This document shows positions 17,466 to 25,681 of a stretch of DNA of 64,000 nt, one piece after another. Where the stretch lies: NCBI RefSeq assembly GCF_018967865.2, contig NZ_JAHLZY020000001.1, positions 3,038,001-3,102,000 of the forward strand, read 5' to 3'. The notes under the pieces are model-generated. The model was given only the letters and a program-made list of their open reading frames with translations, was not told the DNA's origin and searched no databases. Positions within the stretch are counted from its first letter, which is position 1. Each line of letters opens with the position of its first letter. Both the position numbers and the translations under genes were made by a program. This DNA is from Hymenobacter siberiensis. GTDB lineage: Bacteria > Bacteroidota > Bacteroidia > Cytophagales > Hymenobacteraceae.

Positions 17466-18935
17466 ATGAATTTTTCGTTTCTTCCTGCCCTGCGCACTGG
17501 CGCGCTGCTTTCATTACTGCTGCCGCTGGCCAGCTCTTCCAGCATGACTGACTGGGCGGCCCGCCGCCCGGCCACGGCTTCGGCCCGCGCTATTCCGGCC
17601 GCCCGCCCGCTGCAAGGGGCCAAACCCGACCCGGCCGTTATCGCCCAGTTTGGCTTGTATAACAATGCCAAGCTGCAACAGCTCATCACGGCGCGGGGCA
17701 AGGCCATGGCGGCCATTTCGGACCGCCCCGGCGACTACGGCTTCACCGTGGTCGATTCGCCCGTCATCAACGCCTTCGCCACACCCGATGGCCACGTGTA
17801 CTTCACGCGCGGCATCATGGCGTATTTCAATGACGAAGCCCAGTTCTCCGGCGTGCTCGGGCACGAACTCGGCCACATTACCGCCCAGCACGGCAAAAAG
17901 CAGCAGACGCGCAGCACCATTGCCGGCATCGGTATGCTGCTGGGCTCGATAGTAGCCCCGCGCGTGATGCAGTCGCTGGGCGGCGTGGCGCAGCAGGTGG
18001 TGGGCCTGGGCATGCTGAAATATAGCCGCGACGACGAGAACGAGGCCGACGGGTTGGGCGTGAAGTACTCCACCAAAATCGGCTACGATGCCAGCCACAT
18101 GGCCGATTTTTTCCAGACCCTGGAGCGCACCGAGGCTCAGAGCGGCAGCAGCATTCCCACCTTCCTCAGCACCCACCCCAACTCGGCCGACCGCTACACC
18201 CGCGTGAAGCAGCTGGCCGCCCAGGCCAAGCAGAGCGCCGGCCGCAGCACCTTCGCAGTGAACCGCGACGCTTACCTGCGCTCCATCGAGGGCCTGACTT
18301 TTGGCGAAGACCCGCGCCAGGGCTTCGTGGAAAACAGCGTGTTTTACCACCCCGATTTGAAATTCCGCTTCCCCATCCCCTCGGGCTGGAAGTCGCAGAA
18401 CTCCCCCGATAAATTCCAGATGCAGGAGCCCAATGGCAAAGCCCTGCTCGTATTCCTGGGAGCCGGCGGCTCTTCGCTCGACGAAGCCGGCCAGAGCCTG
18501 GCCAAGGCCATTGGCGTAAGCAATGCGCAGGCCCAGAAAACGACCATCAACGGCTTCCCGGCCCTCGTGTTTGAAGGCGACCAACAGGCTTCCGACCAAA
18601 ACAGTACCTCGGCCCACGTGCTGGCCCAGCTCATTCAAGACGGCAAGAGCATCTACGCATTTGTGGGCCTGGCCGAACCCTCCTCGTTCAGCGCCTATGC
18701 GCCGCAGTTTCAGCAGGCCGCCCAAGGCTACGCCCGCCTCACCGAGGCCAGCAAGCTAAACCGCCAGCCCGAGCACATCCACATCCGCACCGCCACCGGC
18801 ACCCAAACGCTGGCGGCAGCCCTGGCCTCGGCCGGTGTTCCGTCGAGCCGCTACCAGGAGCTGGCCATTGTAAATGGCATGAAAACCACCGATAAGCTGC
18901 CCAAGGGCATGCTGTATAAGGTAGTGGGCAAATAG
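17466..18935 (+). CDS. M48-family metalloprotease
   Basis: Periplasmic peptidase of 489 residues, a BepA/LoiP-like type. A signal-like N-terminus is followed by the zinc motif HELGH (about 133-137) and the third ligand in ENEADGLGVKY (about 190-200). The second half has a PG-binding-like region (LKFRFPIPSGWKSQN onwards) and a C-terminal segment (about 430-489) seen in related M48 proteins. It would degrade misfolded envelope proteins. An IS4-family element sits directly after the stop; the TAG is itself part of the 9-bp target duplication, so the gene is intact. Confidence 0.9.
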   Translation: MNFSFLPALRTGALLSLLLPLASSSSMTDWAARRPATASARAIPAARPLQGAKPDPAVIAQFGLYNNAKLQQLITARGKAMAAISDRPGDYGFTVVDSPVINAFATPDGHVYFTRGIMAYFNDEAQFSGVLGHELGHITAQHGKKQQTRSTIAGIGMLLGSIVAPRVMQSLGGVAQQVVGLGMLKYSRDDENEADGLGVKYSTKIGYDASHMADFFQTLERTEAQSGSSIPTFLSTHPNSADRYTRVKQLAAQAKQSAGRSTFAVNRDAYLRSIEGLTFGEDPRQGFVENSVFYHPDLKFRFPIPSGWKSQNSPDKFQMQEPNGKALLVFLGAGGSSLDEAGQSLAKAIGVSNAQAQKTTINGFPALVFEGDQQASDQNSTSAHVLAQLIQDGKSIYAFVGLAEPSSFSAYAPQFQQAAQGYARLTEASKLNRQPEHIHIRTATGTQTLAAALASAGVPSSRYQELAIVNGMKTTDKLPKGMLYKVVGK

Positions 18936-20137
18936 TACTCTACCCTACTATTTTTAGTAATTGATTTTTAGCAAGTTGCCTCGTAATCCAGTTCAGTAGC
19001 GTTTCAACCAAGCGGGCCAATGGGTCCTCGGGCAGGGTCAGCGGGCGGGCGAGTTGGCGGAGCAGATTGAGGCCGTGGCGGCTCAGGCTGGCGGCCCGGT
19101 AGCCGTGGTTTTTGCGGGCAATGGGCTGGCGGCCGCCGTGGGCGGCCGCGCCCACGCCCAGACAAAACGCGTAGGCCAGGCTGACCAGGGCCACGAGCTT
19201 GCGCAGCTTTTGGAAACAGCGCAAGTGGGTGGCTTCCAGGTTAAAGCCCCGCCCTTTCAGATTTTGAAAGCATTGCTCAATCGTCCAGCGCTTGGCATAG
19301 AGTTGCTCGAGGTGGTTCAGGCCGGCCGTGGCAAACAGGAAGACAAACGCGTCCGCCGCCACGGCCTTGACCCAGACCTGCCCCCAGACTCCGTCGACCT
19401 GCACGTGGGCGAAGCGGCGCACCTGCCCCGGCACCAGGCCCAGGTCGGCCACGGCCTGCCGCCGGCCGTCGGCGTGGGTCAGGCAGTGGTGCTTGGGCAG
19501 GCGCATGACAAAATTAAGCCCATTGTCTTTGAGCCACTTGAACCACGCATGGCCGACAAATTCCCGGTCGCCCACGACCAGGCCGATGCGGTCTTTGCCC
19601 AGCAAGGCCAGGCACTTTTCGAGCACCGCGATGCGGTCGGCGGCGTTGGAGTTGCCGCTGCGGTTGTCGAGCAGGTGCCAATAAAGGGGCACGTGGACCT
19701 CGCCCGTGCCGACGGTGACGAGCAGGATGTTCACTTGGCACTGGCCGAAGTCCCACTCCGTGCGGTCGAGGCATAAGCGCAGCTTGCCCTGCGCAGGCAA
19801 CAAACTCAGTAAAATCCTGGCCACCAGTACGTAATTGAGGTCTACTTCGCGGAAAAAGTCCTGAATGCGCGTTTCGTTCGAGGCGGGCTTGGCCGCGTCA
19901 TTGAGGTGCTGGGCCACCTCGCCGAATTGCACGTTGCGGCTCTTTATCAGGCCAAGAATAAACTGGCCCACAAACTTTTGGCGGGACAAGTGGCCCACAA
20001 ACGGGGCCTGCTGCAAAAGCGTCGTAATTTTAGCGGCGAAGTGTTGCTTCACGGGGCAGAACGGGTTTTTGGTGGTGTCGTAACCCCAAAGGTCGGGCTG
20101 CCCCGTTTTTGTACCTGAAAAATAGTAGGGTAGAGTA
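18936..20137 (-). mobile_element. IS4-family insertion sequence, copy 1 (1202 bp)
   Basis: Terminal inverted repeats TACTCTACCCTACTATTTTT at 18936 and the complement ending at 20137. It is flanked by the 9-bp direct repeat GGCAAATAG (18927-18935 and 20138-20146), a true target duplication. It has one transposase gene and a twin at 53288-54489 that differs by only a couple of visible bases, which shows recent activity. Confidence 0.95.
18940..20052 (-). CDS. IS4-family DDE transposase
   Basis: 370 residues. Catalytic residues of the DDE triad lie in LCLDRTEWDFG, VVGDREFVGH and YAKRWTIEQCFQNLK, the last fitting the Y-(2)-R-(3)-E-(6)-K signature of IS4 transposases exactly. The start is GTG at 20052, matching the other copy; the frame is open upstream to the element end. 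This copy has Trp in KWLKDNG where the second copy has Arg. It moves the element by cut and paste. Confidence 0.93.
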   Translation of the reverse strand: MKQHFAAKITTLLQQAPFVGHLSRQKFVGQFILGLIKSRNVQFGEVAQHLNDAAKPASNETRIQDFFREVDLNYVLVARILLSLLPAQGKLRLCLDRTEWDFGQCQVNILLVTVGTGEVHVPLYWHLLDNRSGNSNAADRIAVLEKCLALLGKDRIGLVVGDREFVGHAWFKWLKDNGLNFVMRLPKHHCLTHADGRRQAVADLGLVPGQVRRFAHVQVDGVWGQVWVKAVAADAFVFLFATAGLNHLEQLYAKRWTIEQCFQNLKGRGFNLEATHLRCFQKLRKLVALVSLAYAFCLGVGAAAHGGRQPIARKNHGYRAASLSRHGLNLLRQLARPLTLPEDPLARLVETLLNWITRQLAKNQLLKIVG

Positions 20138-20147
20138 GGCAAATAGA

Positions 20148-20329
20148 CCACGAATTAGCTCGGATTTTAGCGGATTTCACGGATTTTGTAGCCGATTATT
20201 ATCCATCATCCGACGGCCAGCATGGTCATCAGAAAAAATAAAAAGGCTTGCCTACTGGCAAGCCTTTTTTGCTGATTTTCAACGTCCACAAAATCCGTGA
20301 AATCCGCTAAAATCCGAGCTAATTCGTGG
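20148..20329. repeat. 42-nt perfect inverted repeat flanking a terminator
   Basis: Left arm 20148-20189 (CCACGAATTAGCTCGGATTT and onward) and right arm 20288-20329 are exact complements. Between them sits a rho-independent hairpin (20241-20270). The right arm overlaps the end region of ychF. The arms resemble widespread intergenic repeats of the AATCCGTGAAATCCGC type. IS copy 1 lies directly beside the left arm. Confidence 0.9.
20241..20270 (-). terminator. Terminator for ychF
   Basis: AAAAGGCTTGCC-TACT-GGCAAGCCTTTT forms a 12-bp stem with a T-run on either strand. It lies 62 bases after the ychF stop. Confidence 0.85.
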
Positions 20330-20331
20330 TC

Positions 20332-21432
20332 TTAGACGTTGAAGCGGAAGTGCATGATGTCACCATCCTGCACCACATACTCCTTGCCTTCCACAGCCAT
20401 TTTTCCGGCTTCCTTGATTTTTACTTCCGTCTTATACTCCTGATAATCGGGCAGCTTGATAACCTCGGCGCGGATGAAGCCTTTCTCGAAATCGGAGTGA
20501 ATGACGCCGGCGGCGGCGGGCGCTTTGTCGCCGCGATGGATAGTCCAGGCGCGCACTTCCTGCACGCCGGCAGTGAAGTAGGTAATCAGGTTCAGCAGCT
20601 CGTAGCTGGCGCGGATGAGCTTGTTCAGGCCCGACTCGGTGAGGCCATACTCGCCCAGGAACATTTCTTTTTCCTCGGGGTCCTCCATGTCGGCAATCTG
20701 CTCCTCGATGGCGGCCGATACCAGCACTACCTGGGCACCTTCGGCCTTCACGTGCTCGCGCAGGGCGGTTACGTGGTGGTTGCCGTTGCTGGCAATGCTG
20801 GCCTCGTCCACGTTGGCCACGTAAATCACGGGCTTGATGGTGAGCAGCTGCAGGTCGGCCACTGCTTCCAGCTCATCGGGGGTGACGCTGAGGGCGCGGG
20901 CGTTCTGGCCGGCCTCCAGGGCATCCTTGAAACGCTGAAGCACTGCAACTTCCTTCTTGGCCACAGCATCGCCGGCTTTGGCGCTGCGCTCCGATTTCAC
21001 CAGCTTCTTGTCGACGCTTTCCAGGTCCTTGAGCTGCAGCTCGGTGTCGATAACATCCTTATCAAAAACCGGGTCGACGCCGCCGGCTACGTGCACGATG
21101 TTGGGGTCGTCGAAGCAGCGCACCACGTGGATAATGGCGTCTACCTCGCGAATGTTGGCCAGGAATTTATTGCCCAGGCCTTCGCCCTTGCTGGCACCCT
21201 TCACGAGGCCGGCAATGTCGACAAACTCGATGATGGTGGGCAGCACGCGCTTGGGGTTCACGAGGGCTTCCAGAATCTGGAGGCGCTCATCGGGCACGGT
21301 GATAACGCCCACGTTGGGCTCGATGGTGCAGAACGGGTAGTTGGCCGATTCGGCCTTGGCGTTCGAAAGCGCGTTGAAAAGGGTGGATTTACCGACGTTC
21401 GGCAAGCCGACGATACCGCAGCGGAGGCCCAT
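20332..21432 (-). CDS. ychF: Redox-regulated ATPase YchF (OBG family)
   Basis: 366 residues, the normal YchF length. The P-loop GLPNVGKST (about 8-16) and the DIAGLVKGASKGEGLGNKF switch region are intact, a coiled coil follows, and a C-terminal TGS domain starts near PAAAGVIHSDFEKGFIRAE. YchF prefers ATP over GTP and binds ribosomes as part of a stress response. A -7 promoter box lies upstream on the minus strand. Confidence 0.96.
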   Translation of the reverse strand: MGLRCGIVGLPNVGKSTLFNALSNAKAESANYPFCTIEPNVGVITVPDERLQILEALVNPKRVLPTIIEFVDIAGLVKGASKGEGLGNKFLANIREVDAIIHVVRCFDDPNIVHVAGGVDPVFDKDVIDTELQLKDLESVDKKLVKSERSAKAGDAVAKKEVAVLQRFKDALEAGQNARALSVTPDELEAVADLQLLTIKPVIYVANVDEASIASNGNHHVTALREHVKAEGAQVVLVSAAIEEQIADMEDPEEKEMFLGEYGLTESGLNKLIRASYELLNLITYFTAGVQEVRAWTIHRGDKAPAAAGVIHSDFEKGFIRAEVIKLPDYQEYKTEVKIKEAGKMAVEGKEYVVQDGDIMHFRFNV

Positions 21433-21487
21433 TTTTTGGAATTATAAATTATGAATTATCAATTATGAATTGGGGGCAATTCGGCTG

Positions 21488-21495
21488 CAAAGGTA
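21488..21495 (-). promoter_or_regulatory. -7 promoter box (TACCTTTG) for ychF
   Basis: Exact TAnnTTTG match on the minus strand, 55 bases before the ychF ATG. An AT-rich repetitive leader (AATTATGAATTATCAATTATG at 21439-21470, split motif) lies in between. Confidence 0.55.
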
Positions 21496-21510
21496 CGGCT
21501 TGCGGTAACG

Positions 21511-21553
21511 CAAAACGGCGCAGCCAGACGAAAGTCTGATTACGCCGTTTTGG
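21511..21553 (-). terminator. Possible terminator for the PUR-family gene
   Basis: CAAAACGGCG (21511-21520) pairs with CGCCGTTTTG (21543-21552), with an inner CAGACGAAAGTCTG hairpin. The U-run on the minus strand is short. Confidence 0.45.
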
Positions 21554-21561
21554 GGGCATCT

Positions 21562-21658
21562 GTCATGCAGCGCGCAGCGGAGCATCTTTACCTCGATACT
21601 AACTCCTGTCGATTGGTTTACTATTGAGGTAAAGATGCTTCGCTGCGCGCTGCATGAC
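21562..21658. repeat. Palindromic repeat, family A, copy 3
   Basis: 33-nt arms (21562-21594 and 21626-21658) with one mismatch; the arm ends CTTTACCTC, the same subtype as the copy at 50895. It lies 11 bases beyond the PUR-protein stop. Confidence 0.9.
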
Positions 21659-21668
21659 GGGCAAAGCC

Positions 21669-22037
21669 CTAGAAGCTGTCGTCGCTGCGGTTGGGGTCGA
21701 AGGCGGGGCGCTCCACCTCGCGGCGGGGCTGGTCGCGGTCGTCGTACTCGCGGGGGCGGTCGAGCTCGGCCACTTCCTCGGGGCTCAGCAGTTCTTCGCG
21801 CACATAGTCCACGGCGTCCTGCAGGGCATCCACGAACTTTAGGAAATCTTCCTTGTAGAGGAAAATTTTGTGCTTTTCGTACGAAACGGAGTCGTCGCCG
21901 TTCTGGCGGCGCTTGCTCTCGGTGATGGTCAGGTAGTAATCCTGGCCGCGGGTGGCTTTCACGTCGAAGAAATACGTGCGCTTGCCGGCTTTAATGCGTT
22001 GAGAATAAATTTCTTCCTGGTCGTGACGGTCGTCCAC
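21669..22037 (-). CDS. PUR-family DNA/RNA-binding protein (DUF3276)
   Basis: 122 residues. EEIYSQRIKAGKRTYFFDVK and YYLTITESKRR are the conserved strands of the bacterial PUR domain, and KHKIFLYKEDFLKFVDAL is its helix. The tail is charged (Asp/Arg/Glu) and probably disordered. Bacterial PUR-alpha-like proteins in Bacteroidota bind single-stranded nucleic acid; the target is unknown. A TATCTTTG box lies 76 bases upstream of the start. Confidence 0.88.
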   Translation of the reverse strand: MDDRHDQEEIYSQRIKAGKRTYFFDVKATRGQDYYLTITESKRRQNGDDSVSYEKHKIFLYKEDFLKFVDALQDAVDYVREELLSPEEVAELDRPREYDDRDQPRREVERPAFDPNRSDDSF

Positions 22038-22112
22038 GGCGTTGGGTTGGGGGTATGGGTGGGAAATAGAAACGGTCGGTTGGTTGAAAGGCCTAACTTA
22101 CGAAAGTTGTAG

Positions 22113-22120
22113 CAAAGATA
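22113..22120 (-). promoter_or_regulatory. -7 promoter box (TATCTTTG) for the PUR-family gene
   Basis: Exact TAnnTTTG match on the minus strand, 75 bases before the ATG at 22037. Confidence 0.55.
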
Positions 22121-22181
22121 AACGGCGGGGGTAGCGTTGGTGTTGAAGGCAGGAACGGTGCTCGCGGTGGGGGCGAAGAAG

Positions 22182-22292
22182 AAGAACGTCATGCTGAGCG
22201 CAGCCGAAACATCTCGCGTGCCACCACTAATCAACACGATTTAATAACTGCTGCACGCGAGATGCTTCGGCTGCGCTCAGCATGACGTTCTT
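22182..22292. repeat. Palindromic repeat, family A, copy 4
   Basis: 39-nt arms (22182-22220 and 22254-22292), one mismatch, ending CATCTCGCGTG; between the divergent PUR-family and DUF58 genes. Confidence 0.9.
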
Positions 22293-22313
22293 TACAACAA
22301 CAAAATTCACCCC

Positions 22314-23231
22314 ATGCCCCTCGACCTCGCCGCCATCCGCTCCTTCGAGAACCTTGAGTTTCTGGCCCGCCAGCTCGTGGATGGGTTCATTACCGGCCTG
22401 CACCAGTCGCCCTACCACGGGTTTTCGGTGGAGTTTTCGGAGCACCGCCTGTATAACCCCGGCGAGAGCACGCGCCACATCGACTGGAAGGTTTTTGCCC
22501 GCACCGACAAGCTTTTCGTGAAGCGCTACGAGGAAGAAACCAACCTGCGGGCGCATATTCTGCTCGATGTGAGCCCCAGCATGTACTACCCCGCGCCGGG
22601 CTTCGACAAGCTGAAATTCAGCATTCTGGCGGCCGCCGCGCTCACCACGCTGCTCACCCGCCAGCGCGATGCCGTGGGCCTCGTCACCTTCGCCGACGCC
22701 ATTGAGCTGCAAACGCCGGTGCGCTCCACCAGCACCCACCGACACACGCTGCTGCTGGCGCTGCAACAGCTGCTGGAGCGCCCGCCCGGGCCCAAAACCG
22801 GCCGGGGCACCGACGTGGCCGGCACCATTCACGCCATTGCCCGGCAGATTCCGAAACGCTCGCTCGTCATCCTGTTCAGCGACATGCTGGGGCGCGGCGC
22901 AGAAGAGCAGGAAACGGCCCTGGCCGCCCTGCAGCACCTCAAGCACCAGCACCACGAGGTGCTGCTGTTCCACATTCTCGACCGGGCTACCGAAGCGGAT
23001 TTCGAATTTTCCGAGCGGCCTTATATTTTTGAAGACGTGGAAACCGGCCTCGAAATCAAGCTCCAGCCTTCGCAGGTGAAAGAGCAATACCAAGCGGCCA
23101 TGACGGCCTATGAGCAGGAGCTGGCCCTGCGCTGCGGCCAGCTCCGCATCGATTTCGTACCCGTGGACGTGCGCGAGCCGTTCGAAAAAGTACTCTATGC
23201 TTACCTGGTGAAGCGCGGCAAGGTGCGGTAA
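22314..23231 (+). CDS. DUF58 domain protein (vWA-like, MoxR-associated type)
   Basis: 305 residues. The DUF58 core FSEHRLYNPGESTRHIDWKV (about 41-60) is followed by a von Willebrand A-like fold with a MIDAS-type LLDVSPSMYYP (about 84-94). Such proteins usually pair with a MoxR AAA ATPase in envelope or metal-insertion complexes, but no moxR gene lies in this window. No signal peptide; cytosolic. Confidence 0.87.
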   Translation: MPLDLAAIRSFENLEFLARQLVDGFITGLHQSPYHGFSVEFSEHRLYNPGESTRHIDWKVFARTDKLFVKRYEEETNLRAHILLDVSPSMYYPAPGFDKLKFSILAAAALTTLLTRQRDAVGLVTFADAIELQTPVRSTSTHRHTLLLALQQLLERPPGPKTGRGTDVAGTIHAIARQIPKRSLVILFSDMLGRGAEEQETALAALQHLKHQHHEVLLFHILDRATEADFEFSERPYIFEDVETGLEIKLQPSQVKEQYQAAMTAYEQELALRCGQLRIDFVPVDVREPFEKVLYAYLVKRGKVR

Positions 23232-23311
23232 AGCACTGGTAGCACATGCTTCGGCGTGTGCGTATTCGCGCGGCATCGTGCAACGTGGCACACGCTACGG
23301 CGTGTGCTACA

Positions 23312-23346
23312 ACCAAAGCTGCTACCGCCGCCGCCGTAGCTTTGGC
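23312..23346. repeat. Small hairpin between the DUF58 gene and a membrane gene
   Basis: CAAAGCTGCTAC pairs with GTAGCTTTGG around a CCG-rich loop, and just before it GCACACGC-TACG-GCGTGTGC forms a second hairpin (about 23291-23311). Both belong to short GC-rich palindromes of unknown role. Confidence 0.5.
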
Positions 23347-23378
23347 TTCTCTTTCAGCTTGCCTCTTGCCTGTTTATC

Positions 23379-23591
23379 GTGTTTTTACTGCGCCTACTGC
23401 TCATTTTTGGGGTTTCGCTGCTCGTCTTCGCGCCCATCACCGGCTACATTGCCTATAACTACGGCCGCTCGTTCTGGCGGTGGTTTGGACTGGGGCTGCT
23501 GTTGCCGTTTGTCTCGGTATTTATCGCGCTGTTTATGGCCATGCGCGAGCGGGCGGCCGAAGAGCGGGCGAGCCGGCCACCACGCCCGTAA
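23379..23591 (+). CDS. Small two-helix membrane protein
   Basis: 70 residues starting at GTG. Two hydrophobic helices (FLLRLLLIFGVSLLVFAPIT and WFGLGLLLPFVSVFIALFMA) and a charged C-terminal tail rich in Arg/Glu. No known family. Codon use and GC fit the surrounding genes, and it lies ahead of another membrane gene in the same direction. Confidence 0.6.
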   Translation: MFLLRLLLIFGVSLLVFAPITGYIAYNYGRSFWRWFGLGLLLPFVSVFIALFMAMRERAAEERASRPPRP

Positions 23592-23603
23592 GCACCTCCC
23601 ACG

Positions 23604-23611
23604 TACCTTTA
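23604..23611 (+). promoter_or_regulatory. Near-match -7 promoter box (TACCTTTA)
   Basis: One base off TAnnTTTG, 46 bases before the start of the four-helix membrane protein. Confidence 0.35.
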
Positions 23612-23657
23612 CCAACCCGGCCACCGGGGTAATTTTGCTACTCTTTTTCACCTCATC

Positions 23658-24116
23658 ATGTACCAAACCCTTCTCGTTCTGCACTCCTGGTCCCGCTGGT
23701 TCGTGCTCATCTTCGGTGCCATTGCCGTGTACCGTGCCTACGTGGGCTACTCCGGCCGCCGCCCCTACCTCAGCGCCGACAACGGCATGAGTGCCGCTTT
23801 CTCGGGCTTTATATGGTTGCAGGTACTCATCGGCTTTGGACTGTACTTCGGCCTCAGCCCCTGGGGCCTGAACGCCATGAAGCAGGCCGGCGCCATGAAA
23901 GACCCCACCGCCCGCTTTTTCGGCATGGAGCACGTTGCCATAATGATTCTGGCCGCCATTGTGGCCCAGGTAGGCCGCATCGTTGTGAAGAAAACCGCCG
24001 ACAGCACCCAGAAGCACCGTAAGTCCCTGCTCTACTACGGCGTGGCGCTGCTGCTCGTGCTGCTCATGATTCCGTGGGGCATCTGGAATCCGGCCCGGCC
24101 CTTGTTTCGGTTTTAA
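23658..24116 (+). CDS. Four-helix membrane protein (often called cytochrome B-like)
   Basis: 152 residues with four transmembrane helices and conserved His residues: MYQTLLVLHSWSRWFVLIFG (helix 1), IWLQVLIGFGLYFGLSP (helix 2), MEHVAIMILAAIVAQVGRI (helix 3) and a last helix ending in PWGIWNPARPL. His 9 and the EH pair of helix 3 could hold haem, but no haem family is certain. Similar proteins occur across Bacteroidota without assigned function. Confidence 0.72.
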   Translation: MYQTLLVLHSWSRWFVLIFGAIAVYRAYVGYSGRRPYLSADNGMSAAFSGFIWLQVLIGFGLYFGLSPWGLNAMKQAGAMKDPTARFFGMEHVAIMILAAIVAQVGRIVVKKTADSTQKHRKSLLYYGVALLLVLLMIPWGIWNPARPLFRF

Positions 24117-24120
24117 GTCT

Positions 24121-24128
24121 TAATTTTG
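24121..24128 (+). promoter_or_regulatory. -7 promoter box (TAATTTTG)
   Basis: Exact TAnnTTTG match just after the previous stop. It overlaps the TTG at 24126, so that TTG is unlikely to be the next gene's start. Confidence 0.4.
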
Positions 24129-24191
24129 AAGCGCTACGTATATGCCGTAGCGACCTCGCTATACTGCCCGATTCAACTTGTTGCTCCGCCC

Positions 24192-24365
24192 GTGATTAAC
24201 GCGCCGAAACGTACCTATTCCGTCGAAGATTTCTCGGAGCTAATCAATTCCCGCCTTCAGCAGCTGGAAGACACCCGGGAAGCCCGGCAGCGCTATGGCT
24301 CCCTGCTGGCCGTGCTGCGCCAGCAGGTCGACTCCTACCGCATGCGGCGGGCGGGCGGCAAATAG
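24192..24365 (+). CDS. Small hypothetical helical protein
   Basis: About 57 residues from the GTG at 24192 (a longer version would begin at TTG 24126 inside a promoter-like box). The sequence is a helical, charged coiled segment (FSELINSRLQQLEDTREARQ). No family recognised. A terminator-like hairpin follows within 30 bases. Confidence 0.5.
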   Translation: MINAPKRTYSVEDFSELINSRLQQLEDTREARQRYGSLLAVLRQQVDSYRMRRAGGK

Positions 24366-24392
24366 CCCGGTTCCAATCCTTCAGCAATTCAA

Positions 24393-24426
24393 AAGTCTTT
24401 CCGCTACGTAGCGGGAAGGCTTTTTT
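24393..24426 (+). terminator. Rho-independent terminator
   Basis: AGTCTTTCCGCTAC pairs with GTAGCGGGAAGGCT (a few G-U pairs) and ends in TTTTTT. Confidence 0.75.
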
Positions 24427-24448
24427 GTGTCGATGCGGCCCGGCCGGA

Positions 24449-24540
24449 CTACCCAGTAGTCAGTTATCAGCAATCGGTAGTCAGACAGGAATCAATTGAC
24501 TGATTTTTTAGATATATGAAGTCTGATTACTGACTACCTA
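24449..24540. repeat. Intergenic palindromic repeat (GTAGTCAG type)
   Basis: CCAGTAGTCAGTTATCAG at the left and CTGATTACTGACTACC at the right are near complements, with a second GTAGTCAG in between. It sits between convergent genes. Confidence 0.6.
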
Positions 24541-24568
24541 CTCAAAGAACGGCATCCAGATTTTCGGC

Positions 24569-25204
24569 TCAAATCAGCGAATCCAGGCTGCGGCGGGCGG
24601 CAGAGGCCGGACCCAGCTTCTGGAATTCGGTGGGCGTGAGGCCCGTCACCTGCCGGAATTGCCGCGAGAGGTGCGCCGGGCTGCTGTAGCCCAGCTGCCG
24701 GGCCACTTCGGCCACGGACAGCTCGCCGTAGCCAATCAGCTCCTTGGCCCGTTCCACCTTCTGGCGGATGGTGAATTTCTCAATCGTGAGACCTTCGGAA
24801 GCGGAGAACAAGTGAGAAAGGTAGTGGTAATCCTTCTCCAGGTGCTCCACTAGGTAATCCGAATAGTTGAGCAGGCGGGGGCCGGGCGGCGGGTAGTGAA
24901 TCAGGGCCACCAGCAGGGTTTTGATGCGGTCCACGAGTTGGTCGCGCGGGTCTTCCAGCAGCTCAAATCCGGCCTTATGCAAGCTGGTCCGGATGGCGGA
25001 CCAGTTGGGAGCCGCGCCGTCGGGCGTCGATACGTCGGCCTCGCCCAGGGCCACGCGGTGCACCTGCAGGCCCAGGGCTGCCAGGTCTTCGCCCACCACC
25101 CGGATGCACTGGGGGCAAACCATGTTCTTAATCAATAGCCGGTGCGAGCCGGGCGGCGGCAGCACATGAGCAATGCCAACGTCGGCTTTTAAGGGGTGCG
25201 GCAT
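24569..25204 (-). CDS. AraC-family regulator with N-terminal HMA-like metal loop
   Basis: 211 residues. The N-terminal segment LLIKNMVCPQCIRVVGEDLA (about 22-41) copies the beta-strand and M-x-C-x-x-C loop of heavy-metal-associated domains. The C-terminal half is an AraC helix-turn-helix pair (LSVAEVARQLGYSSPAHLSR, then FRQVTGLTPTEFQK). The start ATG overlaps the stop of the cupredoxin gene (TAATG), so the two are translationally coupled. With copA upstream it forms one operon. Inference: a copper-sensing activator. Confidence 0.85.
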   Translation of the reverse strand: MPHPLKADVGIAHVLPPPGSHRLLIKNMVCPQCIRVVGEDLAALGLQVHRVALGEADVSTPDGAAPNWSAIRTSLHKAGFELLEDPRDQLVDRIKTLLVALIHYPPPGPRLLNYSDYLVEHLEKDYHYLSHLFSASEGLTIEKFTIRQKVERAKELIGYGELSVAEVARQLGYSSPAHLSRQFRQVTGLTPTEFQKLGPASAARRSLDSLI

Positions 25205-25581
25205 TATTTCACCACCAAACTGCCGCGCAGCATGCCCATGCCGCAGGTGAACGGGAAGGTGCCGGCCTTTTCGGGCAGCAGCTCCACCAGCGTTGTTTTG
25301 AAGGCCGGCAGGTCGCGGCGAATGCTGAAATCGGGCATCAGCAGCTCTTCCGAGCAACTGTTTTCCTCGTCGCGGTAGAAGCTCAGCTGCACGGGTTTAC
25401 CGCGTTCCACCTCGATGATGTCGGGCGAATAACCGCCTTTCACCGTGATGTCCACTTCCTGCACGCCGCTGGATGAGGAAACGGCGCTGGCCGTCTGGCG
25501 GGCCGAGAAGAAGAAGTACCACAGCACGAAGGCCGCTAAGCCCAGGCCGACGATGGTGACGATTATGGCGGTTGTGTCCAT
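25204..25581 (-). CDS. Membrane-anchored cupredoxin-domain protein
   Basis: 125 residues. An N-terminal transmembrane helix (AIIVTIVGLGLAAFVLWYFF) is followed by a plastocyanin-like domain. Candidate copper ligands are the C-terminal TCGMGML (Cys, Met, Met) and the Cys in ENSCSEELLMPDF; the usual His ligand is not obvious. It would hold copper at the periplasmic face. It lies between copA and the AraC regulator and overlaps the latter's start by one base. Confidence 0.83.
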   Translation of the reverse strand: MDTTAIIVTIVGLGLAAFVLWYFFFSARQTASAVSSSSGVQEVDITVKGGYSPDIIEVERGKPVQLSFYRDEENSCSEELLMPDFSIRRDLPAFKTTLVELLPEKAGTFPFTCGMGMLRGSLVVK

Positions 25582-25589
25582 GGTTTTAA

Positions 25590-25680
25590 GCTGTTAGCTA
25601 TCAGCTGCTAGCTGCTAGCTTTTGTTGTGACTATTTGGGGAAATGCTGTCAGCTGTCAGCTAACAGCCAGCAGCTAATAG
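25590..25680. repeat. AGCTGTTAGC-type palindromic spacer
   Basis: GCTGTTAGCTATCAGCTG and CAGCTGTCAGCTAACAGC are near complements; further TAGCTGC units lie between. It fills the copA-cupredoxin gap. Confidence 0.6.
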
Positions 25681-25681
25681 C

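Noticed and set aside
17514..18725. 403-codon minus-strand open frame
   Set aside because: Shadow of the M48 protease gene, which has the intact HELGH motif on the plus strand.
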